Below are positions 7,393 to 16,075 of a DNA stretch of 64,000 bases, piece by piece. The stretch lies in assembly GCF_027922145.1 (NCBI RefSeq), contig NZ_BSFC01000030.1, positions 124,001-188,000 on the forward strand, in the 5' to 3' direction. Each line of letters starts with the position of its first letter. The first letter of the stretch is position 1. The position numbers were made by a program, and so were the translations under genes. The DNA is from Novosphingobium resinovorum. GTDB lineage: Bacteria > Pseudomonadota > Alphaproteobacteria > Sphingomonadales > Sphingomonadaceae. The notes under the pieces are model-generated. The model was given only the letters and a program-made list of their open reading frames with translations. It ran no database searches and had not been told where the DNA came from.

Positions 7393-8789
7393 CAGGCGAA
7401 CTCCTTCCGGACGTCGACGATGCGACCCGCGATCGCGGCGGCGGCGACCATCGCCGGGCTGGCGAGGTGCGTGCGTGCGCCCGCGCCCTGACGGCCCTCG
7501 AAGTTGCGGTTGGAGGTGGAGATGGAGCGCTTGCCTTCGGGCACGAAGTCTCCGTTCATCGCCACGCAGAGCGAGCAGCCCGCGTGATGCCACGCAAATC
7601 CCGCCGCCTCGAACACCTTGTCGAGCCCTTCGGCCTCGGCCTGGTGCTTGGTGACGGTGGAGCCGGGAACCACCATCGCGGTGACACCCTCGGCGACATG
7701 GCGGCCGCGGATTATGCCCGCGGCGGCGCGCAAGTCCTCGATGCGGCTGTTGGTGCAGCTGCCGATGAAGGCATAGTCGATGCCGATCCCGGCGATCGGC
7801 TTGCCCGCTTCAAGGCCCATGTAGTCCAGCGCGCGGGCAGGGCCGGCGGGCACGGTGCCGTCCACCGCCATGACCTGATCGGGCGAGGTACCGAAGGTCA
7901 CCTGCGGGGCGATGGCGGCGGCGTCGATCTCGACCGTGCGGTCGAACACGGCGTCGTCGTCGGAACGCAGGGTGCGCCACCAGGCGACGGCCTGATCCCA
8001 CATCGCGCCCTGCGGCGCGCGCGGGCGGCCCTTGAGCCAGGCGAAGGTAGTTTCGTCCGGCGCCACGAGGGCGACGCGCGACCCCGCTTCGATGCCCATG
8101 TTGCACAGCGTCATGCGCGCTTCTATCGACGCGGCGCGCACCGCCTCGCCGGTGAACTCGATGGCATGGCCGATGCCGCCGCCCGCGCCGATCGTGCCGA
8201 TCAGGGCCAGGATCATGTCCTTGGTGGTGACATGCGGCTGCAGCTGCCCGGCGTAGTGGACGCGCAGGTTCCGGTTGCGCGCCTGCCAGAGCGTCTGCGT
8301 GGCCATCACCGTGCCGCACTCGCTGGCGCCGATGCCGAAGGCCAAGGCCCCGAAGGCCCCGTGCGTGGCGGTGTGGCTGTCCCCGCAAACCAGCGAGATG
8401 CCGGGCATCGTGAAGCCCTGCTCGGGCGAGATGACATGAACGATGCCCTGCCGCTCGCCTTCCAGCGCGAGGTATTCGATGCCGAACTCGGCGCAGTTCG
8501 CCTCCAGCAGCGCGACCTGCTTGCGCGCGAGTTCGCCCTTGATCGCGCCGCCGCGCTCCGAGGTCGGCACGGCATGGTCTGGCACCGCCAGCTGCGTCAC
8601 CGGGCGGCGCACCGTAAGGGCATTGTCGCGCAGCAGCTCGAAGGACTGCGGGGTGCTCACCTCGTGCAAGAGGTGGCGGTCGATATAGATCAGGTCCTTG
8701 CCCGCATCGCCGCGCACCACCGTGTGCGCGTCCCAGAGGCGGTCGTAGAGCGTCTTCGGAGCAGATTGGCTGGTCATCACATCACGCAT
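7392..8789 (-). CDS. LeuC-like hydratase large subunit (4Fe-4S)
   Basis: 465 aa, the same length as LeuC. Fe-S cluster cysteines are in FIGSCTNSR and the later AGCSLC pair. CGDSHTATHGAFGALAFGIG is the family signature. Two starts are possible (8789 or 8777), and neither has a good ribosome site. Its stop overlaps the LeuD-like start. With LeuD and the lyase it forms a dehydratase/lyase module. The whole operon probably starts from the promoter shared with the IclR gene, since the MFS gene ends only 48 bp upstream. Confidence 0.88.
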   Translation of the reverse strand: MRDVMTSQSAPKTLYDRLWDAHTVVRGDAGKDLIYIDRHLLHEVSTPQSFELLRDNALTVRRPVTQLAVPDHAVPTSERGGAIKGELARKQVALLEANCAEFGIEYLALEGERQGIVHVISPEQGFTMPGISLVCGDSHTATHGAFGALAFGIGASECGTVMATQTLWQARNRNLRVHYAGQLQPHVTTKDMILALIGTIGAGGGIGHAIEFTGEAVRAASIEARMTLCNMGIEAGSRVALVAPDETTFAWLKGRPRAPQGAMWDQAVAWWRTLRSDDDAVFDRTVEIDAAAIAPQVTFGTSPDQVMAVDGTVPAGPARALDYMGLEAGKPIAGIGIDYAFIGSCTNSRIEDLRAAAGIIRGRHVAEGVTAMVVPGSTVTKHQAEAEGLDKVFEAAGFAWHHAGCSLCVAMNGDFVPEGKRSISTSNRNFEGRQGAGARTHLASPAMVAAAAIAGRIVDVRKEFA

Positions 8790-8837
8790 TGGAACGGGCA
8801 GGAGGCACCGTCGAGCGATCGGAACGGCATGTCCGTT

Positions 8838-10220
8838 CTACGGATAGTCGCCCCGGATCGCCCGCGCCAGCCCCGGCACCAGCAGCAGGCTGGCGAGGAA
8901 GAAGCCCACCGGGATCAGCGAATAGTTGAGCACCACGCCGAACAGCGCGGCGGGGCTCTGCTGCGCCGGGCCGGCGGTGGAGGAGACGAAGCCGCACAGG
9001 CTCAGCACCGCGCCCGAAATCACCGGGCCGAGCGCGAAGCTGAGCTTCTCGCAGGCAGACCACAGGCCCGCATAGCCGCCTTCGATGCCGCTCTCGTGCT
9101 CGCCAAGATGCACGGTGTCGGTGAACAGCGAGGTGACGAGCAGGATGAACCCGGCGTTGGTGACGCCGATCACCGCGCCGCGCAGCAGGATCAGCACGTC
9201 CTTGCCGCTGACCGCACCCAGCGAGACGCCGTCTCCCCAGTCGATGCCGAGCCATGTCAGCGTCACCGCGCACCAGCCGAGGCACAGATAGACGAACAGC
9301 GAAATCTTGCCGATCCGCCGCGAGATGCGCAGCCACAGCGGCTGCGTGACGAGGCCGGCCAGCGACATGATCAGGACATAGGCGGTCAGCAGTTCGATCC
9401 GGTCGACGAGATAGACGAAGACCAGCGCCACCACCGTATAGCTGCACGCCTGTCCCACGGTCTGGAGCAGATGGATGGCGGTCAGCTGCCGGAACGCCCG
9501 GTTGCGCCATGCGGCGGCAAGCATCCGCGTGAAGGGCACCGGCGCCTTCGCCGCTGCCGGGCGGTGCAGGCGCGAACGCAGGCCGAGCGCACAGCCGAGC
9601 ATGGAGGCCAGGCACAGCGCGGCGAAGATCACCGACATCACGCTCCACGCCTGACGCCCGCCGCCGAGCCAGACGACCGTAGGCTGGGCAAGACCGATCC
9701 CCAGCACTACGCCGAGCGTGGTGAAGGCGATGCGCCATGCCAGCAGCTTGGTGCGTTCATGCGGGTCGGCGGAAAGGGTCGTGGCAACGGCGAGATAAGG
9801 CACGGAAAAGGCGCTGAAGGCCGTCATCGCCAGCAGGAACACCGCGCTCGTCGCGGCGGCGGCGGCATAGGGAGAGCCCATCGCTGGCAGGTTGAACAGC
9901 AGCACGAAGCCGATGCTCGTGGCGATGGCGCCGCCGACGAGGAACGGGATGCGTCCGATCGAACTTTCGCGCCGGTCGGACCACGCGCCGACCAGCGGGT
10001 CGCAGATGATCACCCACAGCTTGGGGAGCAGGATCACTAGCCCGGCCAGCCATGCCGGGACGCCGAGCACGGTGGTCATGTAGACGGGCAACAGCGCCGC
10101 CGGGGTGTCGCGGAAGACCTGCGCCCCGGTCTGGCCGAGGCCGTAGCGCACCATGGTGCCCGTATCGAGAGGAGTTCGGGGGGCGAGTGATTCGGATTCG
10201 TTCCGGGGTGTCTGGAGCAA
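8838..10220 (-). CDS. MFS transporter, GPH (MelB-like) family
   Basis: About 460 aa with roughly 12 hydrophobic segments. The first, RYGLGQTGAQVFRDTPAALL, and the D-P-L-V-G-xx-SDR motif are typical of glycoside-pentoside-hexuronide:cation symporters. I place the start at TTG 10220 because GGAGG lies 6 nt upstream; the internal ATG at 10154 has no ribosome site. Being first in an operon for acid-processing enzymes and divergent from an IclR regulator, it is the likely importer of the pathway substrate. The substrate class is not deducible. Confidence 0.82.
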   Translation of the reverse strand: MLQTPRNESESLAPRTPLDTGTMVRYGLGQTGAQVFRDTPAALLPVYMTTVLGVPAWLAGLVILLPKLWVIICDPLVGAWSDRRESSIGRIPFLVGGAIATSIGFVLLFNLPAMGSPYAAAAATSAVFLLAMTAFSAFSVPYLAVATTLSADPHERTKLLAWRIAFTTLGVVLGIGLAQPTVVWLGGGRQAWSVMSVIFAALCLASMLGCALGLRSRLHRPAAAKAPVPFTRMLAAAWRNRAFRQLTAIHLLQTVGQACSYTVVALVFVYLVDRIELLTAYVLIMSLAGLVTQPLWLRISRRIGKISLFVYLCLGWCAVTLTWLGIDWGDGVSLGAVSGKDVLILLRGAVIGVTNAGFILLVTSLFTDTVHLGEHESGIEGGYAGLWSACEKLSFALGPVISGAVLSLCGFVSSTAGPAQQSPAALFGVVLNYSLIPVGFFLASLLLVPGLARAIRGDYP

Positions 10221-10293
10221 TTTCGGCCTCCACGCAGGACGGGAGGGAAACGTCTCATCGTCATCAACCGTATGACAGGCGCATTTCACCGCG

Positions 10294-10367
10294 ATCCGCT
10301 GCGCGGATAAACGCGCACATCCGCCGTTTTTTGGTCGGTGTGCGGATTTTGTGCTCACCCTGCGGAT
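10294..10367. promoter_or_regulatory. candidate IclR operators (ATCCGC/GCGGAT) in divergent promoter
   Basis: Between the MFS (minus) and IclR (plus) genes, the motif GCGGAT or its complement occurs five times: ATCCGCTGCGCGGAT at 10294-10308 (a 15-bp palindrome), ATCCGC at 10319-10324, GCGGAT at 10342-10347 and GCGGAT at 10362-10367. The last two are 20 bp apart, about two helical turns. The motif recurs upstream of the TonB receptor and SDR genes. Binding by the IclR protein is inference. Confidence 0.5.
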
Positions 10368-10464
10368 AAAAAAGCATTCGCCAGGCGGTAATCGGGGCCG
10401 TAACGATAGCTTCACAAACATCGGAGGAGGGGTCCGATCAACAAAACGGGTTTGGGGTGAAGCT

Positions 10465-11274
10465 ATGGAACGAGGTGTACCGATCCGGGCGGTTTGCCGG
10501 GCTATTTCGATACTTCAGGAAATAAATCAGATGGGCTCGCTTTCGATGATGCAGATCTCGAAACGTGGCCGCATCCCTTATCCCACCGCCTGCCGCATCG
10601 TGCAGACGCTGATGCATGAGGGCCTCATCGAGCAGGAGCCGGCGCGCAAGTTCTACCGGCCTACCGCGCTCGTCCAGTCGCTGTCGCAGGGCTTTCAGGC
10701 GGACAGCTTCCTAGTGGAACACAGCCGCCGGCATCTTCGGGCGCTGACGCACAAGATCGGCTGGCCGGTCTCGCTGACGGTTCGCATCGGCACGCATATG
10801 GTCGTGCGCGATTCGACCCACGCGGACACCTCGCTGACTTTCGAGCGGTATTATCCGGGCTTCCGCCTGCCGCTGATGGACTGCGCTTCGGGCCGGGTGT
10901 GCCTTGCGCATATGACGCCGGAACAGCTCGACCGCGTCATGGACTGGGTTTCGCTCGTCGGCTCGCCGTCGGAGCAGGACCTGACTGCCTACGTCTCGGT
11001 CAACACGCTCAACAAGATCCGCGAAGAAGGCTACGCGGCGATCGGTTGGGGCCAGCACAACCTGACGCCGGGCAAGACCTCGTCGGTGGCGGTGCCGATC
11101 TTCCGCGACGGCCAGTTCGAAGCGGCGCTGACGATGATCTACTTCGCCGCCGCCATGAAGCAGGGTGAGGCGGTGGAACGCCACCTTGCGGAACTCAAGG
11201 CGACGGCGGCAGCGATCACCGAAGAGATCAACTGCACCGAACTGCCGGACATGGAGTTTCCGGTTCTCAACTGA
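10465..11274 (+). CDS. IclR-family transcriptional regulator
   Basis: 269 aa. An N-terminal winged helix-turn-helix (IPYPTACRIVQTLMHEGLIE, about residues 32-51) is followed by the IclR effector-binding domain (DSTHADTSL, LPLMDCASGRVCLAHM, GWGQHNLTPG). Start ATG 10465 has a GGGGTGA ribosome site about 5 nt upstream; the frame stays open further 5' but without a better start. It resembles the MhpR type that regulates aromatic-acid pathways. It is divergent from the MFS-hydratase-lyase operon and so probably controls it. A strong terminator follows. Confidence 0.9.
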   Translation: MERGVPIRAVCRAISILQEINQMGSLSMMQISKRGRIPYPTACRIVQTLMHEGLIEQEPARKFYRPTALVQSLSQGFQADSFLVEHSRRHLRALTHKIGWPVSLTVRIGTHMVVRDSTHADTSLTFERYYPGFRLPLMDCASGRVCLAHMTPEQLDRVMDWVSLVGSPSEQDLTAYVSVNTLNKIREEGYAAIGWGQHNLTPGKTSSVAVPIFRDGQFEAALTMIYFAAAMKQGEAVERHLAELKATAAAITEEINCTELPDMEFPVLN

Positions 11275-11303
11275 TCGGAATCATCCGAAGGTCGCACGAA
11301 AAA

Positions 11304-11336
11304 CGCCCGGTCTCGCGACCGGGCGTTTTGTTTTTT
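11304..11336. terminator. bidirectional intrinsic terminator
   Basis: Stem CGCCCGGTC (11304-11312) pairs with GACCGGGCG (11317-11325) around TCGC and is followed by TTTTGTTTTTT. On the minus strand the stem is followed by TTTTTCG. It ends the IclR transcript and can also stop minus-strand transcription from the DUF1838 gene. Confidence 0.92.
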
Positions 11337-11370
11337 CGAGACTTTCCAGGACCGATGGTACGGCGGGGCA

Positions 11371-11494
11371 ATCCTCCCTGTCGCGCAGCGATGGGGAGGT
11401 GGCAGCCCGCAGGGCTGACGGAGGGGTTTTTCTCCCCCTCCACCACCCGCTGCGCGGGCGGTCCCCCTCCCCATTCCTTCGGAACAGGGAGGAT
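11371..11494. repeat. Repeat family C, copy 1 (~124 bp)
   Basis: Outer arms ATCCTCCCTGT and ACAGGGAGGAT bound an element with internal GGGGAGGTGGCAG, GGCTGACGGAGGGG and CCCCCTCCACCACC blocks. The reverse complement of 21320-21440 aligns along its whole length. It is intergenic, between the terminator and the DUF1838 gene. It has no coding frame of its own. Confidence 0.9.
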
Positions 11495-11500
11495 AAGGTT

Positions 11501-12529
11501 TTACCCCAGTTTCTTCGGCGCGGCCGGGGGCTGCGGCGGGGACCAGCCCGCCGGAACCGGCGCGGGCTTCTGCTCGCGGGCGTAGTTCTCGAGGCTGGAG
11601 AGCGAAGGCCCGTAGTCCTCGGTCGGCGAGTGCAGCCACTTTTCGTCCATCGCGCGCGCGGCCTCGACGAGGTCCTGCGGCAGTTCCTTGATGCCGCCGG
11701 GCAGCGTCTGGAACGTGGTGAAGTAAGTGATGTGGCCGGGGGCCTGACCCATCAGCATCCAGGGCAGCCACGGCGTCATGCGGGTCCATGCGCCGATGTG
11801 CGGGATGTGGGTGAGGTTGGGGTTCAGCACGTCCTCGCGCTTCACGGTGTAGATGAAGTGCTCGGAGACGCGGTTCATCACGCCCGAGGATTCGCGCGGC
11901 CACTTGTCGGGCTGCAGCGCGTTCGGATAGATCATGTCGATGTCGGTGTTGACGATCAGGGTTCCTTCCGGACCCTCCATCCAGTCCATCAGGAACGGCT
12001 TGGGCTCGGTCTTCACCTTCTGCAGCCCGCCGTAGCTCGGCGGCTCGGGGACCTTGTCGCTGATGGTGAAGTTGAACGGGTCGTTGGCGATCGGCACGAC
12101 CTTGACGGTCTCGCCGGTATAGGGGTTGTCCCAAGTGTCCAGCAGCTTGCCGGTCTCGATGTCGCGATAGAACACGACTTCGCGCAGCATGCGGCGCCAG
12201 CTGCCGTCGTCCAGGCGCTTGATGCGGGTGAAGCTGAAGCCCTCGGCGATGAACAGCGGGCGGATCTTCTCGTTGTCGCGCACCCCGAAGGCCTTGCCGC
12301 GCAGCCAGCCGCACTTTTCCTTGGTGGGATCGACGTCACCGTCGATGCGCGCATACGTATCGCGGTTCCACACCGGGTCCTTGAAGTCCAGCTTGGTGGT
12401 GAAATTCAGGCGCGACGCGGCCGTCGCGGACTTGCCGGCGGCGGACGCCACCGTGGGAAGCGCCGCCACGCCTGCGGCGATGGCCGCCAGGCTGAGGCCT
12501 TCGCGGCGGGTAAACGTGTTATTCGACAT
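11501..12529 (-). CDS. DUF1838 family protein, twin-arginine signal
   Basis: 342 aa. The N-terminus FTRREGLSLAAIAAGVAAL is a twin-arginine-like export signal ending near ASAAG. The body has W-rich conserved blocks (WNRDTYARIDGD, GDTVK-like VVFYRDIETGK, DTWDNPYTGE) that I recognise as the DUF1838 family, whose function is not known. A GGAGT ribosome site lies 9 nt before the ATG. It is transcribed toward the terminator at 11304. Its neighbours (LysR regulator, lipocalin-like protein, exported FAD oxidase) suggest a shared periplasmic step in degradation. Similarity to the product at 13771-14331 (both rich in W/Y and in descriptions of bound ligand strands) may mean a beta-barrel ligand-binding fold; that is inference. 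Confidence 0.8.
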   Translation of the reverse strand: MSNNTFTRREGLSLAAIAAGVAALPTVASAAGKSATAASRLNFTTKLDFKDPVWNRDTYARIDGDVDPTKEKCGWLRGKAFGVRDNEKIRPLFIAEGFSFTRIKRLDDGSWRRMLREVVFYRDIETGKLLDTWDNPYTGETVKVVPIANDPFNFTISDKVPEPPSYGGLQKVKTEPKPFLMDWMEGPEGTLIVNTDIDMIYPNALQPDKWPRESSGVMNRVSEHFIYTVKREDVLNPNLTHIPHIGAWTRMTPWLPWMLMGQAPGHITYFTTFQTLPGGIKELPQDLVEAARAMDEKWLHSPTEDYGPSLSSLENYAREQKPAPVPAGWSPPQPPAAPKKLG

Positions 12530-12763
12530 GAGCTGATCACTCCATGAGGCCGAGAGGCTATGTGCCGCGATGGAGATGGATGAAGCCGGGGCCAGCGTCG
12601 ATCAAGCTCCCACGAATGATCGCCAGACAGATACGGCGGATCGCCGATCACAATTTTTGATCATTGCGTATGGTCAAGGCAGGCACGTCTATTGGCCCCG
12701 AGCCGCACTGTCGGGCGCGGTCAGGGTGTTGTCAGGTGCCGCTAGGGTGCCTTTGGGTGCCGT

Positions 12764-13681
12764 TCAGTGCGCCTTGCGCATCGGTTCGAAGGCCGATTTC
12801 TCGAGAATTTCGCGCAGTGCCTTGCAGGCGGAAGTCTCGAAGTTCTCCGCCATGCTGACGAAGCCGAACTGCGAGGCGGTGACCTCGGTGCCGGGTACGC
12901 GCCTGAGCGTGCCGTTCTCCAGCTCCTCGGCAACCCGCTCGTCGGCGATCAGGCCGATGAAATCGCCGCTCAGAACCAGTAGGCGAATGACGTCCATCGA
13001 GGCCGTCCGCACACTCTTGCGCGCGACATCGCGGCCTGCCGTGGCCATGACCGAGACGATGTCGCTCTGGCCCGGAAATGCGCCGACAATGGCGGTGTCG
13101 AACTCCACCCACCGGTACTGGGAGATCGGGCGGCGCTTGGCGATATCGTCGAAAACCGGGTGCGTGGCGGCCGCGACGACGGAATAGTTAAGCGTCCCCA
13201 AGGGCTCGGTCAGCAGGGTGCCGCCATGTTCCTCGTCGGCCGGGATGGCGCAGCAGGCGAAGTCCACTTCACCTTGCTGGAGACGGCCGAGGAGCTGCGA
13301 ACTGAAGCCCTCGAATACCCTGAGCGTGGTCGAGGGGTACTGCTCCGAAAACTCGGCGATGCAGCGGGCGAAGGCGTCGGTCAGGAAGATCGAGTGCACG
13401 CCCATGTTGATCGTCTGGTTGTGCGTGCTGTCGGCGACCTCGTCGAGGATGCGCTCCTGCTCGCGGAAGATCAGCCGGGCGCGGCGGACCAGACGGTCGC
13501 ACAGCGGCGTCGGCCGGATGCCGCGCGGGCCGCGCTCGAACAGGCGGCCGTTCAGCGTTTCCTCAAGCTGGTGCATGCTCCAGGTCAGGGCGGGCTGGGA
13601 GATGCCCAGATCGCGCGCCGCCTGCCGGAAGCTCCCGGCTTCGTAGATCGCCACCATGCGTTGCAGTTTGACCAGGTCCAT
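12764..13681 (-). CDS. LysR-family transcriptional regulator
   Basis: 305 aa. Helix-turn-helix at residues about 17-40 (GSFRQAARDLGISQPALTWS), then RLFERGPRGIRPT and a LysR substrate-binding domain with DFACCAIPADEE and VVAAATHPVF. Length is normal. It lies on the same strand as the genes on either side (DUF1838 downstream after 234 bp with no gene, lipocalin-like upstream after 89 bp). It probably controls this block and the divergent FAD oxidase. Candidate sites with GATCAC/GATCGC lie in the 14332-14496 gap. Confidence 0.9.
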   Translation of the reverse strand: MDLVKLQRMVAIYEAGSFRQAARDLGISQPALTWSMHQLEETLNGRLFERGPRGIRPTPLCDRLVRRARLIFREQERILDEVADSTHNQTINMGVHSIFLTDAFARCIAEFSEQYPSTTLRVFEGFSSQLLGRLQQGEVDFACCAIPADEEHGGTLLTEPLGTLNYSVVAAATHPVFDDIAKRRPISQYRWVEFDTAIVGAFPGQSDIVSVMATAGRDVARKSVRTASMDVIRLLVLSGDFIGLIADERVAEELENGTLRRVPGTEVTASQFGFVSMAENFETSACKALREILEKSAFEPMRKAH

Positions 13682-13770
13682 GCGCGTCACCGTTGATCGT
13701 CGGGCTCGGGTTTGTCCAGCCTTGCAAGCGGGGAGGGGCCATCGGCCGCACTCCCCGCCGTGCAGGGCGT

Positions 13771-14331
13771 TCAGTTCTGCGGAGCACCGGTGTCTTGGAA
13801 GTTCTGCCAGTCGCGGGTGACGAGGCGTTCGTCGATCAGCGTGCGCTGGTAGCATTCGCCGTCGCGGAACCACTGCCAGGTGCGGGCGCGCTTGGTGAAG
13901 TCCTCGTTCACCTGGATCATCTCGTAAAGATAGATGCCAGGCTCGTTGTGGCGGGTCCAGTTGAGGCAGGTCGAGCGGTTGTAGTCGTCCGGCTGCATCG
14001 CGGCGGCCCAGCCCTTGATCAGCTCGTTGTCCCAGCGGATGCGGCCGTCTTCGTACCACGCCGGGAAGTCGCGCACGTCGACGCGGCCGTCGTCCCAGAA
14101 GTAGTGGTTGGTCTGGTGGTATTCCTCGTGGCCCGGCTCGCCGACGAGGCGGCAGAACAGGCGCGAGCGATGCTGGTCGGTCAGTTCGCCGGTCTTCGCG
14201 TCGTAGTAGCGATACCAGCCTTCCCACACGCCTTCGTTGTTGCACAGCAGAGGCATGGCTTCCCGGATGCCGGGTTGCGAGACCTTGTTCACCATCATCG
14301 CCACTCCATAAGATGTCTTGAAAATGCCCAT
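13771..14331 (-). CDS. conserved protein, possible lipocalin-like fold (DUF3598-like)
   Basis: 186 aa. Start chosen at 14331, where GGGGG lies 6 nt upstream; upstream codons in frame lack a ribosome site. No signal peptide. The sequence is a run of likely beta strands with conserved-looking blocks NEGVWEGWYRYYD, HRSRLFCRL, HQTNHYFW, PGIYLYEMI and ARTWQWFRDG. I think this resembles the DUF3598/calycin type but cannot confirm it. Enzymatic function is unknown. It is divergent from the FAD oxidase at 14497 and probably co-transcribed with the LysR gene. Confidence 0.72.
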   Translation of the reverse strand: MGIFKTSYGVAMMVNKVSQPGIREAMPLLCNNEGVWEGWYRYYDAKTGELTDQHRSRLFCRLVGEPGHEEYHQTNHYFWDDGRVDVRDFPAWYEDGRIRWDNELIKGWAAAMQPDDYNRSTCLNWTRHNEPGIYLYEMIQVNEDFTKRARTWQWFRDGECYQRTLIDERLVTRDWQNFQDTGAPQN

Positions 14332-14496
14332 CGGCTGCCCCCTGCCTAGTTGCAGGAGGTGCACGCGCGAGCATTTTGCGTCCGATTGATCGCTGTTCGA
14401 TCATATTGATCGCTTGCCTGACCGCTTCCGCGCGGGCGTGGCATTGGGGTTTCGAATCAGTTGATCACTGCAAGAGAGTCTAGGAGTCTTCGAGCC

Positions 14497-15954
14497 ATGA
14501 CGATGGACAGGCGTAGCTTCACCCTTGGTATGGCCAATGGCGCGATCGGTGTGGGAATGGCCTCGATGCTGCCTGCTGCAGCGCTCGCTGCCCCGGCCAA
14601 GAAGGCAGCGGCCGGGCTCGACGTGCTGGTGCTGGGCGCGGGTGTTTCCGGCCTGCAGGCCGCGTGGATGCTGGAGGAGCAGGGGCTCAAGGTCGCCGTC
14701 CTCGAAGGGCGCCAGCGCGTCGGCGGGCGGGTGATGACGCTGCTGGACGAGCCGGGCTATCCCGAGATGGGCTTCAACTCGATGGGCGAGGGCTATGGCC
14801 GCGGCGTCGACGCCGCGCAGCGCGCCGGGGTGACGCTGGAGGACATCGGCGGCCGATACCGCGTCGGCAAGCCGCCCATGCTGTGGATGAACGGCCAGCC
14901 CCTCACGCGTGAGGAATGGGCGCGCCATCCCGGCAACCCGTTCCCCGATGCGATGAAGTCGGTACTCCCCGCCGAGATGGTCAACAAGCTCCTTGCCGAG
15001 CGCACGCCGCTCAAGGACTGGAACGCCTGGACCGACCCGGCCAGCGCCGTGCTCGACGTTCCGTTGCATGATTTCCTGCGCGCGCAGGGGCTTTCGGACC
15101 CGGCGATCCGCCTCGCCAACGATGTCTCGCCTTATTACGGCACCAATTCGTGGGACGTCTCGGCGCTGATGCTGGAGTTCAACGACGGCTTCGTGAAGGC
15201 CCAGTTCGAGGCGGGGACAAAGTCGTTCGGCGTCAAGGGGGGCAACCTGCACTTGCCGATGGGCATGGCCAAGCTGCTCAAAGGCGACGTCATCCTCGGC
15301 AAGGAAGTGGTCGCGATCGAGGCCACCGACAGCGGCTCGACCGTCTATTGCCGGGATGGCTCGACGTTCAGCGCCAAGCGGGTGATCTGCTCGCTGCCGT
15401 TTTCGACGCTACGCTACGTGAAGATTCTGCCGGGCCTGTCCGGCGCGCAGGCGGAGGCGGTGTCGCAGATCGCCTATCAGCCGCTGTCGATGGCGTTCCT
15501 CACTGCCACCGCGCCGTTCTGGGACGAGGACGGGCTGTCGCCCGGCATGTGGACCGATGGCCTCGCGGGCACCGTCATTCCGCAGCACTACGGCGCGACG
15601 CCGGAGGAAGTCACCGGCTTGCTGGTGCAGGCGCGTGGCGGTCTCGCCAACTACTGGGACCGCTTGGGCCGGGACAAGGCGCTGGCGATGATCGTCGCGC
15701 AGATCGAGGCGATGCGCCCGGCGGCCAAGGGCAAGCTGATGGCGCGCACGTATTTCAGCTGGTCGCAGGAAGTCTTCAACGGCGGCGACTGGGCCTACTT
15801 CGGACCGGGACAGGTGAGCCGCCTCGTTCCCGAAATGTCCAAGCCCGCCGGTCGCCTGCACTTCTGCGGCGAGCATACCGCCACCGGCGCTCGCGGTCTC
15901 GAAGGTGCGCTGGAGTCGGCTGAGCGCGTGGCCCTCGAAGTTCTCGAAGCCTGA
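14497..15954 (+). CDS. exported FAD-dependent amine-oxidase-family enzyme
   Basis: 485 aa. The N-terminal MDRRSFTLGMANG is a twin-arginine signal ending near ALAAP. Dinucleotide motif VLVLGAGVSGLQAA at about residue 45, then the family GG motif RVGGRV. The C-terminal FAD-binding block is LHFCGEHTATGARGLEGALE, typical of monoamine oxidase/phytoene-desaturase-like flavoproteins. ATG 14497 follows AGGAG by 10 nt; ATG 14503 is an alternative. Export folded with FAD through Tat fits a periplasmic oxidase. The substrate is unknown and need not be an amine. It is divergent from the lipocalin-like/LysR genes. Confidence 0.88.
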   Translation: MTMDRRSFTLGMANGAIGVGMASMLPAAALAAPAKKAAAGLDVLVLGAGVSGLQAAWMLEEQGLKVAVLEGRQRVGGRVMTLLDEPGYPEMGFNSMGEGYGRGVDAAQRAGVTLEDIGGRYRVGKPPMLWMNGQPLTREEWARHPGNPFPDAMKSVLPAEMVNKLLAERTPLKDWNAWTDPASAVLDVPLHDFLRAQGLSDPAIRLANDVSPYYGTNSWDVSALMLEFNDGFVKAQFEAGTKSFGVKGGNLHLPMGMAKLLKGDVILGKEVVAIEATDSGSTVYCRDGSTFSAKRVICSLPFSTLRYVKILPGLSGAQAEAVSQIAYQPLSMAFLTATAPFWDEDGLSPGMWTDGLAGTVIPQHYGATPEEVTGLLVQARGGLANYWDRLGRDKALAMIVAQIEAMRPAAKGKLMARTYFSWSQEVFNGGDWAYFGPGQVSRLVPEMSKPAGRLHFCGEHTATGARGLEGALESAERVALEVLEA

Positions 15955-16023
15955 CGCAAACACTTCTCCGAAGTGCGATCAGTTTGTATTATCGGTGATA
16001 ACAATTTCCTTTGAATGCGCATG

Positions 16024-16050
16024 ATCCGGGTGGTTTTCGGCCACCCGGAT
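16024..16050 (+). terminator. hairpin after FAD oxidase gene
   Basis: ATCCGGGTGG (16024-16033) pairs perfectly with CCACCCGGAT (16041-16050) around TTTTCGG, followed by a short TTTC. It lies 70 bp after the oxidase stop and 26 bp before the next gene. The weak U-tract makes partial termination likely. Confidence 0.6.
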
Positions 16051-16075
16051 TTCGGCCGTTTCAGGGAGATTGCAC

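Noticed and set aside
6799..8789. Ordinary leucine biosynthesis (leuCD)
   Set aside because: Considered, but the operon has a lyase, ADH, transporter and IclR regulator and no leuA/leuB. Kept only as an alternative because sequence alone cannot exclude it.
7467..10040. Very long plus-strand open frame (857 codons)
   Set aside because: It lies opposite the LeuC-like and MFS genes, which have clear family motifs. The frame is a product of high GC content and has a low-complexity Arg/His/Gly/Ala composition.
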